64,000 nt of DNA. Origin: Tritrichomonas musculus (lineage: Eukaryota > Parabasalia > Tritrichomonadida > Tritrichomonadidae). The position numbers were made by a program, and so were the translations under genes. Location of the stretch: positions 2,046,001 through 2,110,000 of the forward strand of contig JAPFFF010000015.1 in the NCBI GenBank assembly GCA_039105265.1, written 5' to 3'. Shown here in pieces: positions 28,815 through 38,526 of this stretch; positions within the stretch are counted from its first letter, which is position 1; every line of letters starts with the position of its first letter. The notes under the pieces are model-generated. The model saw only the letters and a list, made by a program, of their open reading frames with translations. It was not told the DNA's origin and did no database searches.

Positions 28815-28820
28815 TCATTT
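28815..28820 (+). promoter_or_regulatory. Initiator (Inr) TCATTT of the Myb gene
   Basis: TCATTT lies 7 bases before the ATG at 28,827, giving a leader of about 10 bases if transcription starts at its A. This is a typical parabasalid arrangement. Confidence 0.6.
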
Positions 28821-28826
28821 TTTTTT

Positions 28827-29477
28827 ATGATGCAAACCAATTTTTACCCAATGTATTATATGCAATTCCCACAGAACACTAGAGTTCAACCAAATTATCG
28901 TCCCATGATGCCAATGAAAACAACAAACACACAACAGTTCTATAGTTATCCTCAACAATTCCAAACCTTACCAAAAAGAGATTTCAACCAAGAAAAAATA
29001 AACAGAATGAATAGACTTAATAGAATGAAAACAAATACCAAACAGACTAAGTGGACACCAGAAGAAGAACAACTTCTTGAACAAAAATTTGAGGAACTTG
29101 GCCCACATTGGTCAAGGATGAAATATTATTTCCCTGGAAGAACTGATGTTAATCTTAAAAACCATTGGTCTTCAATGATGAACAGAAAGAAGAAAGAAGA
29201 AGTAATGAAAAAGATTTCTCAAACAGATCCAAGTGAAATTGAAAGCACAAGTACTGAGGATACTTATGAAACAAATTTTAATGCTCTTAATGATACAAAA
29301 GTTAATGATGTTCAACAAAAAAATAAAATTATTCCTGAGCAATGCGAAAAAACAGAAGAAGGTGAACAACCAAATGATTTTAATCGCAACACTTCATACG
29401 AAAATATTTTCAATAATTTGTATGAAGAAGTTGACGTTGACTGCTGCTTACCAAATTATAATGCAATCGATTTTTAA
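28827..29477 (+). CDS. Myb/SANT-domain protein, single repeat (216 aa)
   Basis: Residues about 70-118 form one complete Myb repeat of the R3 type: TKWTPEEEQLLEQKFEELGP, then HWSRMKYYFPGRTDVNLKNHW, with the three spaced tryptophan positions (W, W, W). The part before it (QEKINRMNRLNRMKTN) is short and basic and has no second repeat, whereas many parabasalid Myb regulators carry R2 and R3. The N-terminus is rich in P, Q, Y and M; the C-terminus is acidic and asparagine-rich and ends in a cysteine pair region (DVDCCLPNYNAIDF). The protein is probably a nuclear DNA-binding regulator; targets cannot be told from the sequence. Confidence 0.8.
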   Translation: MMQTNFYPMYYMQFPQNTRVQPNYRPMMPMKTTNTQQFYSYPQQFQTLPKRDFNQEKINRMNRLNRMKTNTKQTKWTPEEEQLLEQKFEELGPHWSRMKYYFPGRTDVNLKNHWSSMMNRKKKEEVMKKISQTDPSEIESTSTEDTYETNFNALNDTKVNDVQQKNKIIPEQCEKTEEGEQPNDFNRNTSYENIFNNLYEEVDVDCCLPNYNAIDF

Positions 29478-30277
29478 ATATTTTGTTTAAAATATTCATG
29501 AAATTTTTAATTAATAGATATTATAGATATTAGATATATAAACTGTAATTATCATTTATTCTTATTTATCTTTTTTTATATCACTATTTTTTTTTCAATC
29601 AAATTAGCACTATAATATTATGGAAAAGAATTATTGTATCTACTGTTATGATTTTTATCTTTAATTATTTAATTAAACTCAAATCATTTGATTGCAATTC
29701 TAAAAAAAAACTTAAAAATATTTAAAATCAACGTGTATAAAAAAGAAAAAATTGGGCTGGTCAATGAAAGTTATATAATATATATTTTCATTTAGATAGA
29801 TGTTGGAAAATCATGATAAAAAAGTATTTTTTATTTCATAATATTTATTTTCACTAAAAATTTAAAATTCCATTATCTTAAAGAATAACATATTTTAATA
29901 AATACAAATATAAAAATATAATTAACATTAAATAAAATATACAAATAATGCTTAATTAATTATTAAACACCAATAAATATTTCGATCTCCAGATATTTAA
30001 CTAAAAAAAATTGAATTAAAATATACGTTATCAAGTTTAACAAAATCCTCATTTTCATCTTATTTTTTTTTATGAATGATTTTTCAAAGATTAATCTAAC
30101 TTTAATGAAGGAGGAATCTTTCATTTCATAAAATAGTATTATAATTCTTCGTTATGTTGAGTTTAGAAGATTTCTTATTGCCCCAATTGTTTTGAAATTT
30201 CTTTTCAAAGAAGCATATTGGTTTTTTTTTTAAATACTTTACGATTAATAAATTTGAATGAAACATATCACTCATCT
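29478..30277. other. AT-rich intergenic region
   Basis: 800 bases between Myb and coronin. No gene or RNA is seen. TCACTC/TCATCT at 30,268-30,277, just before the coronin ATG, resemble but do not match the initiator. Confidence 0.5.
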
Positions 30278-32773
30278 ATGTATCCAAATCTTTCCGCCAA
30301 CCTTCTCACTGATCAACAGATAAACGAAATTGATGTTCAAAAGGATAACTACCTATTTGACGTTTCATCAAGATATTATGCATGCCCAGGTAACGATCAA
30401 AAGAATCTCACAGTTACTTGCGTTCCAACTGGAAACACAACTAAATTCGGTCTTCGCCAACCACGTGTAAAGGCACCCGGACAAAGAGCATCATGCCTCC
30501 TTTTCAGCCCTTACGCACCTTCAACTCTCTTTATTGGTACAACAAATGGCGTTGCTTCAATTTTTGATCTCCCCGAGAAACAACTTAACCGTGACCTTTC
30601 AAAACCAGTTGCAACAAAAGATTTCAAAGACGAAATTAAATGCGCTGCATACCATCCACTTGTTAGTGATCTTATTATTATTGGTTTTCGTAGTGGAAAA
30701 CTTCAAGTATATGATAAAAAACTTGACGAACCATTATTAGTTTTAGAACATGGACGTCCATTAAATGCTGTTGCCTGGTCAGATGATGGAAAACTTGTTT
30801 TTGCTCTCTATGTTGATATGGTTTTGAAAGTATGGGATGCCCGTAAGAAAGAATCTCTTTGCGAAGTCAAGGTTTCTGCTGCACGTGGTCTTGGATTTTT
30901 ACAAGCATTGCCAAATCGAAGAGTTCTTGTTTCATTTTCAGCTAGTGGAAAACAAGAATTAAGAATTTACGATGATAAGGCTGCTTCGCTTGCATCTCGC
31001 CAAGTTGGCGTTAATGGAACACCTCTTTCAGTTACCTACCACTTCTCAGGTGTTATTGTTGCTAATGCTTCACGCGAAACTAAACTTTATATTATCGATT
31101 CTAACACACTTCAAGATGTTTGTGTTTATACTCACTCTGTCGGAATTGATAACGCAACTTTCGATCACATGAAACCAGATCCTGATGGTAATGTTCTCTT
31201 AAGATGCAGCCTCTTAAACATTACTAATTGCATTTCTCGTGTTAGCTTCACACTCCCAAAGACACCAATCGAATTCCCACCATATCCAGTATATGAATCA
31301 TCTCTTGATGCAAAATCTTGGCTAGAAGGAACTGATGGCCAACTAAAGACAATTGATCTACTTCCTACAGCTAAACCACAAGAAACTGTAGTTGTTGAAG
31401 AAAAGAAACCTGCAGCACCGCAAACCTTTTACAAATATCTTAAATGCTCTCCAGATCCACCAAGCCAATACTACATTGATTTACCAGTTGGACAAGCACC
31501 AAATCCTGAGTTTAACGAACTTGCTTGCAATGGCAAAGAATTTGCATTTATTGGCGCATCAAAAACACCACAAATCTACTTCTTACCTCTTAACAAACCA
31601 GGAAGATTTCCATCTAAATGCGTTTCTCAGATTACCGATCCACACGGAAGTGGTATTAGCACAATGAGCTATTCGCCTTTCAATGATCGACTCTTTGTTT
31701 CTGGAGGTGATGATTGCAAGTGCAAACTTTGGAAACTTCCAGATGAATGGGTTGAAGCTATTCATGATCCAGCCTTATCATTAAACCATAATCGTAAAGT
31801 CACGATTGCCAAATTCTCAGAATGCACCAATAACCTTCTTCTTACAGCAACTCCACAGCCAGAAATTTACATGTGGGATATTAATAACGAAAAACAGATC
31901 CGCAATTTCTCATCTCTTTGCAAAGATTCAGTGCAAGATGTAGTTTTGAACGAATTCTCATCTCAAGTCTATGCCATTCAACGCGATGGAACACTTATTG
32001 CTTTCGATCCACGTGCTGAAAAGCCTGAAATACAATCAACAATTGCACATAAAAATGGTGGACGTCATAGGCGTCTTCTTAATATTCCAGATTTTGGATA
32101 TCTAGCCTCATTTGGAAGCAGCAACCGTGGTGAACGTCAGCTCTGCATTTGGGATGTTAAAAATCTCGAAAAACCACTCAAGAGTGTTGAATTTGATATG
32201 TCTTCTGGATCACTTCTTCCAATGTACGAAGAAGGAGCAGGAATCATATATTTGGGAGGAAAAGGTGATGGCCATATTCGTTTCGTTGAACTCTGCCATG
32301 ATGACAGAATTGTTGCATCACAAGGCGCATATGAAACGTCAGAACCAGAACGTGGTCTTTTCCTTCTTCCAAGGAAGATGTGCGATGTAATGGGATGCGA
32401 ATGTTCCAGAATGCTCAAACTCGCAACAGAATCAATGCACACCCTCCACTGGAGAGTTCTAAGATCACATAATGAATTCTTCCAAGATTCCATTTATCCA
32501 CCTGTAAGAAACACATCTAAGCCATTATTTGAAATTGTTGATTGGCAAAATGGCGCAGCAGACATATTCCCAATGATCGACTTCCAACCTCCAAACACAA
32601 AGAAATATTCTGAAGTTGCTCATCAATTTAATAAACAAGTCAGGAGGAAGACTTTCGAAGAAATTCAAGAAGAAAATAAGAAGAATGCACCTATCACAAT
32701 GGATGATATCGTTGCTGCTGCTCCTGAAATTTCATCTGATGATGAATCTTCTTCTGATAACGATGCATGGTAA
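30278..32773 (+). CDS. Tandem-propeller coronin (coronin-7/POD-1 type), 831 aa
   Basis: Coronins bind actin. The protein has two WD40 propellers in series. The first is at about 40-370 (ASCLLFSPYAPSTLFIGTTNG, CAAYHPLVSDLIIIGFRSGK, NAVAWSDDGKLVFALYVD); the second is at about 385-725. The second carries coronin-specific strings: GERQLCIWDVKNLEKPL and SSGSLLPMYEEGAGIIYLGG, then KGDGHIRFVEL. A short coronin-type extension follows, and the tail is acidic and ends in SSDNDAW. An acidic tail with a terminal Trp recalls the Arp2/3-binding acidic motif of coronin-7/POD-1 and WASP proteins. The frame is open to an earlier ATG at 30,218. I prefer 30,278 (MYPNLSANLL) because the 20 extra residues are AT-rich and unlike a coronin start. 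The alignment is from memory of the family. Confidence 0.85.
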   Translation: MYPNLSANLLTDQQINEIDVQKDNYLFDVSSRYYACPGNDQKNLTVTCVPTGNTTKFGLRQPRVKAPGQRASCLLFSPYAPSTLFIGTTNGVASIFDLPEKQLNRDLSKPVATKDFKDEIKCAAYHPLVSDLIIIGFRSGKLQVYDKKLDEPLLVLEHGRPLNAVAWSDDGKLVFALYVDMVLKVWDARKKESLCEVKVSAARGLGFLQALPNRRVLVSFSASGKQELRIYDDKAASLASRQVGVNGTPLSVTYHFSGVIVANASRETKLYIIDSNTLQDVCVYTHSVGIDNATFDHMKPDPDGNVLLRCSLLNITNCISRVSFTLPKTPIEFPPYPVYESSLDAKSWLEGTDGQLKTIDLLPTAKPQETVVVEEKKPAAPQTFYKYLKCSPDPPSQYYIDLPVGQAPNPEFNELACNGKEFAFIGASKTPQIYFLPLNKPGRFPSKCVSQITDPHGSGISTMSYSPFNDRLFVSGGDDCKCKLWKLPDEWVEAIHDPALSLNHNRKVTIAKFSECTNNLLLTATPQPEIYMWDINNEKQIRNFSSLCKDSVQDVVLNEFSSQVYAIQRDGTLIAFDPRAEKPEIQSTIAHKNGGRHRRLLNIPDFGYLASFGSSNRGERQLCIWDVKNLEKPLKSVEFDMSSGSLLPMYEEGAGIIYLGGKGDGHIRFVELCHDDRIVASQGAYETSEPERGLFLLPRKMCDVMGCECSRMLKLATESMHTLHWRVLRSHNEFFQDSIYPPVRNTSKPLFEIVDWQNGAADIFPMIDFQPPNTKKYSEVAHQFNKQVRRKTFEEIQEENKKNAPITMDDIVAAAPEISSDDESSSDNDAW

Positions 32774-33179
32774 AAAAAATAATTAACAATTAAACAGCGA
32801 CTTATTTTATATATTCTCATCTTTTCAAAAAATTGATAATCAAATGCAGATAACTTTTTTATTTTAGTTTTAAAAAAATGTATAATACCATATATTAAAA
32901 TGAATTTTGGAGACTAACTCTAAATTTGAACTAGTTAAAGAATTGAGTCTTGAAAAAGATATTTGAATAATATGTTACTTGCTCATGCGAATTTACTTTC
33001 AATTATTATAAAAAATGCAGAAGTATGATCAAATAAAGTTCATATTCGTAAAATATGAAATATTTTATAAATTTATACTCTACCTATATTGAATATTGTT
33101 TTTTTTTTTATAAATTCAAAACTTGGCAAAAACCTTTTGCTGCCATTACATTATCATTTACAAAAAATAATACAATTGC

Positions 33180-33210
<31 letters not shown>

Positions 33211-33254
33211 CTTCATTTCAAAAAAAAATACGAACAGATTTTCTTTTTAATTAT
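32774..33254. other. Intergenic region with AAT microsatellite
   Basis: 481 bases between convergent coronin and Rab genes. There is no gene; an (AAT) run of about eight units lies at 33,180-33,206. Confidence 0.6.
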
Positions 33255-33854
33255 TTAACAACAATTTTTCTTTTGCTCTTGTGAAGGCTGATCAATTGGG
33301 ATTCTTTCAATATCTGATTGGTAATGATATTGAATGAAATGCGACAAAAAATCTGTGAAAGCTTCTTCAATTCCTTCTCCTGTTTTAGCAGACACCAATT
33401 TAAAGTATTTAATATGATTTTTCAAGAGCCATGAGTCGATTTCTTCTTGCGGAACGTGAATTTCAGAATCACACTTATTCCCAAGAAGCATAACAGGAAG
33501 GGTATTATTAGGATCATATTCTCCTTTATCAAGAAACAAATTTAAGTATTCATCGATTTCGAGAAATGTCTGAGGAGATGTTACGTCATATACTAAAATT
33601 AAACCTTGGGCACCTCTTAAAAGAGATGGCGCAACGCTCTTAAAACGCTCTTCACCAGCAGTATCCCATAACATCATACTAATTTCTGTGTCACCAATTT
33701 GCATTGTATGAGGAAAGAAACCAGCACCAATTGTTGGAAGAGTAGATGTCAAAAAAGAACCATTACAAAATCGATGAATTAAACAGGTTTTACCAACACT
33801 GGCAGGACCAAGAACAACAATTTTTAAATCAATACTGGTGGGAGTTCTTGACAT
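33255..33854 (-). CDS. Rab-family small GTPase (199 aa)
   Basis: All five GTP-binding boxes are present: GPASVGKT (residues 16-23), the switch I threonine in LPTIGAGFF, WDTAGEERF (about 64-72), NKCD (about 126-129) and SAK (about 156-158). WDTAGEERFKSV and the double cysteine at the end (KKNCC), the geranylgeranylation site, mark it as Rab rather than Ras or Arf. It should switch between GTP and GDP forms on membranes and direct vesicle traffic. The subfamily cannot be fixed; the SVGKT-LIHRF and AGFF stretches recall the Rab5/21/22 group. The A in the P-loop (GPAS) is a conservative form. Confidence 0.9.
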   Translation of the reverse strand: MSRTPTSIDLKIVVLGPASVGKTCLIHRFCNGSFLTSTLPTIGAGFFPHTMQIGDTEISMMLWDTAGEERFKSVAPSLLRGAQGLILVYDVTSPQTFLEIDEYLNLFLDKGEYDPNNTLPVMLLGNKCDSEIHVPQEEIDSWLLKNHIKYFKLVSAKTGEGIEEAFTDFLSHFIQYHYQSDIERIPIDQPSQEQKKNCC

Positions 33855-34028
33855 AGAAAAAAGAAATTTTCAAAAATGGTTACAATTTGTAACGAACAGA
33901 ATAAAAATTGCAAATAAATTAAATATCATTTACATTTATGAAGCAGATGCTTTAAATAAAACAATAAAACATTTAATTTTTTTTCAAAGTTGTTGATAAA
34001 ACTTTACAAAGTTGTATGTATATATATA
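33855..34028. other. Rab gene 5' flank
   Basis: AT-rich. On the minus strand CCATTTTTG lies about 25 bases before the Rab ATG, close to but not matching the initiator. Confidence 0.4.
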
Positions 34029-34930
34029 GAGGTGAGACTGCGAAATTTTAAATGAACTTTTTTCGGAATAATAATCAACAAAATTAAAAATAAATTAAAA
34101 ATATAGTATTATGGTGTTGTCACCTTTTCATATCATATACTTTTTTTTAGATTTAATCAAAAAAAATTGAAATTGTATTGATATTTCAAAATGTCATAAT
34201 TCATATATTCGTCATTATTTTTTCTTTTCAACCATTAAATTGCATTTGTATATAGATTATCTCTATTTTTTAATAAGAAAGCTATTCAATAAATGCGTTT
34301 TTGGAGAAAATTCAAAAAAATATTTTTCAATTTAAAGAGAAATTTTCTTCTATATTAAAGATCAAAGGGATAACTATAGTTTATCTCTTAACTTATCTGG
34401 TGCAGGCAAACATATCAAAATATTTTTAAAAATTTTTTTACAATTTTAGCTAGGATTGAGGTTTAATATTGAATATAATTCTATATACGTTAATGATGTA
34501 AACTTCACAAATATACCAATAATTTCATTTGTTTTAATTTTGGTATCAACATCACAATAAGTATTTATTTTAATATTTATCAATAATTTACCAAACAAAT
34601 CATGCTTATAATATGATGATAGTTAGTTAAATCATAAAAAATCAAAATTTGATTTATAATTCTTAGTCGAAGATTTTAATATTATATTCACATCTATATA
34701 TTAAATATTGATAATTAAATTATTTATTATTTTGAGTAAATGGAATTTTTTTATTAAGATAAAATTGAAATTATAATTAGATATAAACAATTCAATTTTA
34801 AAAATGGATTTATAGCTAAAAATCTGAAAAAAATATTAGTGAAATTATCATAAATAGCATTTAATTCTGCAATAAGATAATATTTATTAATATTATTAAA
34901 AAATACCAAAAATTTTCGCAGCCTCACCTC
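34029..34930. mobile_element. Inverted-repeat element, GAGGTGAG termini, TA flanks
   Basis: The left end GAGGTGAGACTGCGAAATTT and the right end (reverse complement GAGGTGAGGCTGCGAAAATT) match with one substitution and one shifted A. Both sides are flanked by TA inside TATATATA runs. The 902-bp interior is very AT-rich and without a transposase frame, so this is a non-autonomous, probably Tc1/mariner-type element. Confidence 0.7.
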
Positions 34931-36439
34931 TATATATATATGAAGTTATAATATTCTAAAAGAGAAACAATTGTTTTTAATTTTCTCTTATTAACTTTAA
35001 AATACTAAAGAATCTTCAATGAAATTTTTTTATTTTATGAATATCTAAAAAAAAATAAAAAACACGATTGATGTTGCTTACCAAAGAGTGTTGGATTAAT
35101 TTAAATTATTTTAATTTTGCATTTATTTTTAGGCATTTCCTCTTATAAATAAAAAAAAAATCAATAAAATTCATGGTAAATCTTTATTTTTGAACTTTTT
35201 GGATTTTTTACTCTCAATTTTTATGAATGCTTATTTGTCATATATCTTTATAATTTTACAATTTAAGAAGTAAGTATTCGAGGTTTTTATACAAATAAAC
35301 ACCATTTCACAGCATTACAGGCATTATATGTTCAATAAAGAAGAAGAAAAATAAACTTCTAATTGCAATTTCCAATTTTTATTAAAATCGTTGTCTAAAT
35401 TTCCCTTATTTCCTGCTTTTAAGAGCATAATGCTGGTATTACCGATCCAATAAAATAAATTGAGAGCAAAAGATGAAAGAGAAACCAATATTTAGCTTCA
35501 AATTTTGAAGATATATATATGATCACAATTCTCACAAAAAGAACACAAATACGTCAAATGCGCTTTCACTCTTGGCTAATACACCTGATTATTGTATTTT
35601 ATCACAAAATTGGTGCAAAACGATATATTTTTTTACTCATTAAACACAAATAATTGCTTTTCTTATTCAATGAATATACTCATAGTTTATGCTAGATGAA
35701 ATACCGCATATTTTGATGCATCTTCATTTATCTCACCCAACGAAATGCTAATTATTATTTCATGATTCTATTTATGTATATTAAAATATTTATAGTTTCT
35801 TCTTTTAGTATTTTATTTACTTATTTTCATGCTTTTTAGCTTTTTTAAAAAAATCCAAATTGAGAGGAAAAAATCTAAAAAGTTCAACAGTTGAACTTCA
35901 ACTATTTGTGAACAAATATACAAAGAAAAAAATTGAGGGGAAAAATCAAAAAGTTCAACCGCTTAGAACTAAAAAATTTGTGAGATCAAGGCCAAAATTT
36001 TTCTTATGCTTTTTGAAAGAAAATAAAAAACGATAATCCAATTTCATTCAATATTTCAAAGGTAAAATCTTCAATAATTTATCAATCATTATTAAAATTA
36101 CTTTTTTATTATATTATTTAATATTTGATTTTCATCAGTTTCTAAATTGAGTCACAAAGTATTGCAGAATCTTGTGTTATCAACATGTTCAAAATTCCAT
36201 TGGAAAAGTTCGACTTTTTCTGAAAAACAAGTTATAGAATATTTGAAACTTTCAAATTGAAAGTAGATAAAATGTAAATATTTGAATTACACTCAAATTT
36301 TGGAACAACCGTTAGGAAGCAGTTAATTTTCAATGTTTTCATTAATTGATACATTTTTTTATTATTTATAAATGATTCGTATCTTTTTTTCAATAATAAA
36401 TATTTTTTAATTAATATACTTATGCTTTTAAAAAAGCTA
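34931..36439. other. AT-rich intergenic region
   Basis: No gene is seen in about 1.5 kb. A phrase GAGG(A/G)(A/G)AAAATC-AAAAAGTTCAAC is repeated near 35,861 and 35,936. A somewhat less AT-rich patch lies at 35,530-35,640, with no open frame. Confidence 0.5.
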
Positions 36440-37182
36440 TGGAAACTCCCTTTTGTCGTATAGACTTCTATAATATTGATTTATAATATTTATTATTTAG
36501 TATATAATATAAATATATATTAATAACATAATTATTATTGGACCTAAATTAAGATATAAACAATTTTTAATTTGTGATGTTTATTTTTTAAATACTCACA
36601 AATAATCGATCGTTTTTTAACTTTTTCTATAATAATGATATTGAATATTTTTGAATTCGTGTAAATTAATACGTTAATTCATTTGCAACTTTTTGAAATT
36701 GTTGTAAATTTATACGTTATTTCATTTTAAAAACTTTTTGAATGCTTTTTTTGATATCTCATTATTTAGCCAGAAAGATGATACTTTAAATAATTATATT
36801 TTAAAATATATACTATTATATGTTATATAAATAATTTATAAAACAATTTGTGAGAAAAATATAAAGATAATTGTAAAATAAATATTATTATTTTCAAAAT
36901 TAAGATTTATCTTGATATTTAAAGATCATTTTTTAAAACATTTATTACATAATGATGAACCAATACATTAATATAGATAATTATAAATATTTATCTTACT
37001 AAAATGATAATTATCTTTGGAATTTCAAAATTACCTCTTATTTTCAACTTGATTAGATTCATCTGAAACTCATAAATTCATCATAAATTCTAATGTGTAT
37101 TAATATATAATAATTTTTCTTTTTTAAAATAAAAAGCATAACTTATTTTCTCTCAAAAAAAATTCACAAAAAAGAGTTTCCA
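36440..37182. mobile_element. Inverted-repeat element, TGGAAACTC termini, TA flanks
   Basis: The left end TGGAAACTCCCTTTTGT and the right end (reverse complement TGGAAACTCTTTTTTGT) agree at 15 of 17 bases. TA stands on both sides (36,438-36,439 and 37,183-37,184). The 743-bp interior is AT-rich with no coding capacity. This is a third TA-type family in the window. Confidence 0.7.
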
Positions 37183-37611
37183 TACCTTTCTTTTAAATAA
37201 TTTTTTTTTTTTTTTTTGCATCCTATTATAAACATTTTGTTTTTTCTTTTTTGATAAATCATAAACTATTGAAATATTGAATTATATATTGAAAAAAAGT
37301 GATTAATATGAATGGTTTATGAGACTTTAAAATTTTTTAAAAGAGATTTCTTATTTAAATATAAAAAATATTTTGTTAAAAGAATTTCTAAGGGTTTGTG
37401 ATGAAATTATATATTTAATTTATGAATTTTTTAAGTTATAAAGATTGAAAATATCGTTATTTTTTCAAAAATCTCAAAATATTCAGATAAATGGTCGAAT
37501 AATTTCTATCAATTATTAATTGGACTGAAAATTTTAAAAGATTAATCTATTCAAATTATCAAAAGATTTTCAAATTGAAATCATTGTTTTTGAAAATTTA
37601 TATCCATTTTC
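37183..37611. other. AT-rich intergenic region
   Basis: No gene is seen. A T run of about 19 lies near 37,199. TCATTG (37,581) and CCATTTT (37,603) before the next ATG are imperfect initiator-like strings. Confidence 0.45.
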
Positions 37612-37992
37612 ATGTTCTTAGAGTCAAATGTTGGTTTTTATGTCGATCCCGAGATATACCATTGCAATGGCAACTTTTCGCAGAGCGTCATTTCAGAAGC
37701 AAAAATTTTTTCATTTCCGACTAAAGACAAAGGAGCATTCGCAGCCTCTCTTCCACTTGATGGAGCAATTACGAATATGAGTGGCTCTTTATCAGTTGGC
37801 CCTTCTTGGGTTGACTCAGAAGATTTATCAAAACCGATTTCTCAGAAACAAAGACCTCTTGTAACAAGCACAGTAAGTTCTGAACAAGTTGCGAAGTTTT
37901 GGGAAATTTATCAAGCTTATCCAAAATACCTGAAAAATGTTCAGAAGAGACAAAAAAGGAAAAACAAAAAAAAGAGTTTTTCAAACATTTGA
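37612..37992 (+). CDS. Small hypothetical protein (126 aa)
   Basis: I do not recognise it. The first 90 residues look like a compact soluble protein (NVGFYVDPEIYHCNGNFSQS, then AASLPLDGAITNMSGSLSVG), and the C-terminal 25 residues are strongly basic (KYLKNVQKRQKRKNKKKSF). Codon use resembles the neighbouring host genes, and the opposite strand also has a shorter frame that I take as a shadow. There is no signal peptide or membrane segment. It could be a real small protein with a nucleic-acid-binding or nuclear-targeting tail, but that is a guess. Confidence 0.55.
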   Translation: MFLESNVGFYVDPEIYHCNGNFSQSVISEAKIFSFPTKDKGAFAASLPLDGAITNMSGSLSVGPSWVDSEDLSKPISQKQRPLVTSTVSSEQVAKFWEIYQAYPKYLKNVQKRQKRKNKKKSFSNI

Positions 37993-38526
37993 AGGAATTG
38001 TTGATCAAATGTATTTAATTTGTTTATATTATTCAATCATATTAATGTTTCTATAATATTATTAAATATTTCAATGCTATTCATTTTTATGAATTCTCTG
38101 AAGCTTGTGAATTCTCTCTCTTTATTTTAACACCATTATATACATTTAAAAACGGATATCATTCAAATTATTAACATAATTTACTTATTTGATGAATCAT
38201 CTTGATGTAGAAAAATTAAAATAAATCAGCTTTATTAGCACCGATGCAATGTAATAATGCTTATTCATATTTTTTTCTTAATCAATTTTAAACTTCTTCG
38301 ATGTCTAATAACTTTTTGAAAAACAATGACGATAGGTTTTGGAAAATTTTAAATTAAAGAAATCTCAAAATAATCTTTTGATTATTCACATACAAAATTA
38401 AATATTATAAACTATATTCCATGCAGTTGATTTTTGTTTTATTTACTAAGAAAAAAATGAAATTATTTTTTTTGGTATTGATAAACAATACCTTGTTTCA
38501 AATTCAATTAACTTATCAAAATCCGT
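37993..38526. other. AT-rich intergenic region
   Basis: 534 bases with no gene or repeat seen; no clear initiator precedes the TRAPP-like gene. Confidence 0.5.

Noticed and set aside
30218-30277. Upstream ATG of the coronin frame
   Set aside because: The 20 added residues are AT-driven and unlike coronin; an ATG at 30,278 gives a normal start.
33180-33206. CRISPR-like or regulatory repeat
   Set aside because: It is a plain AAT microsatellite with no spacers.
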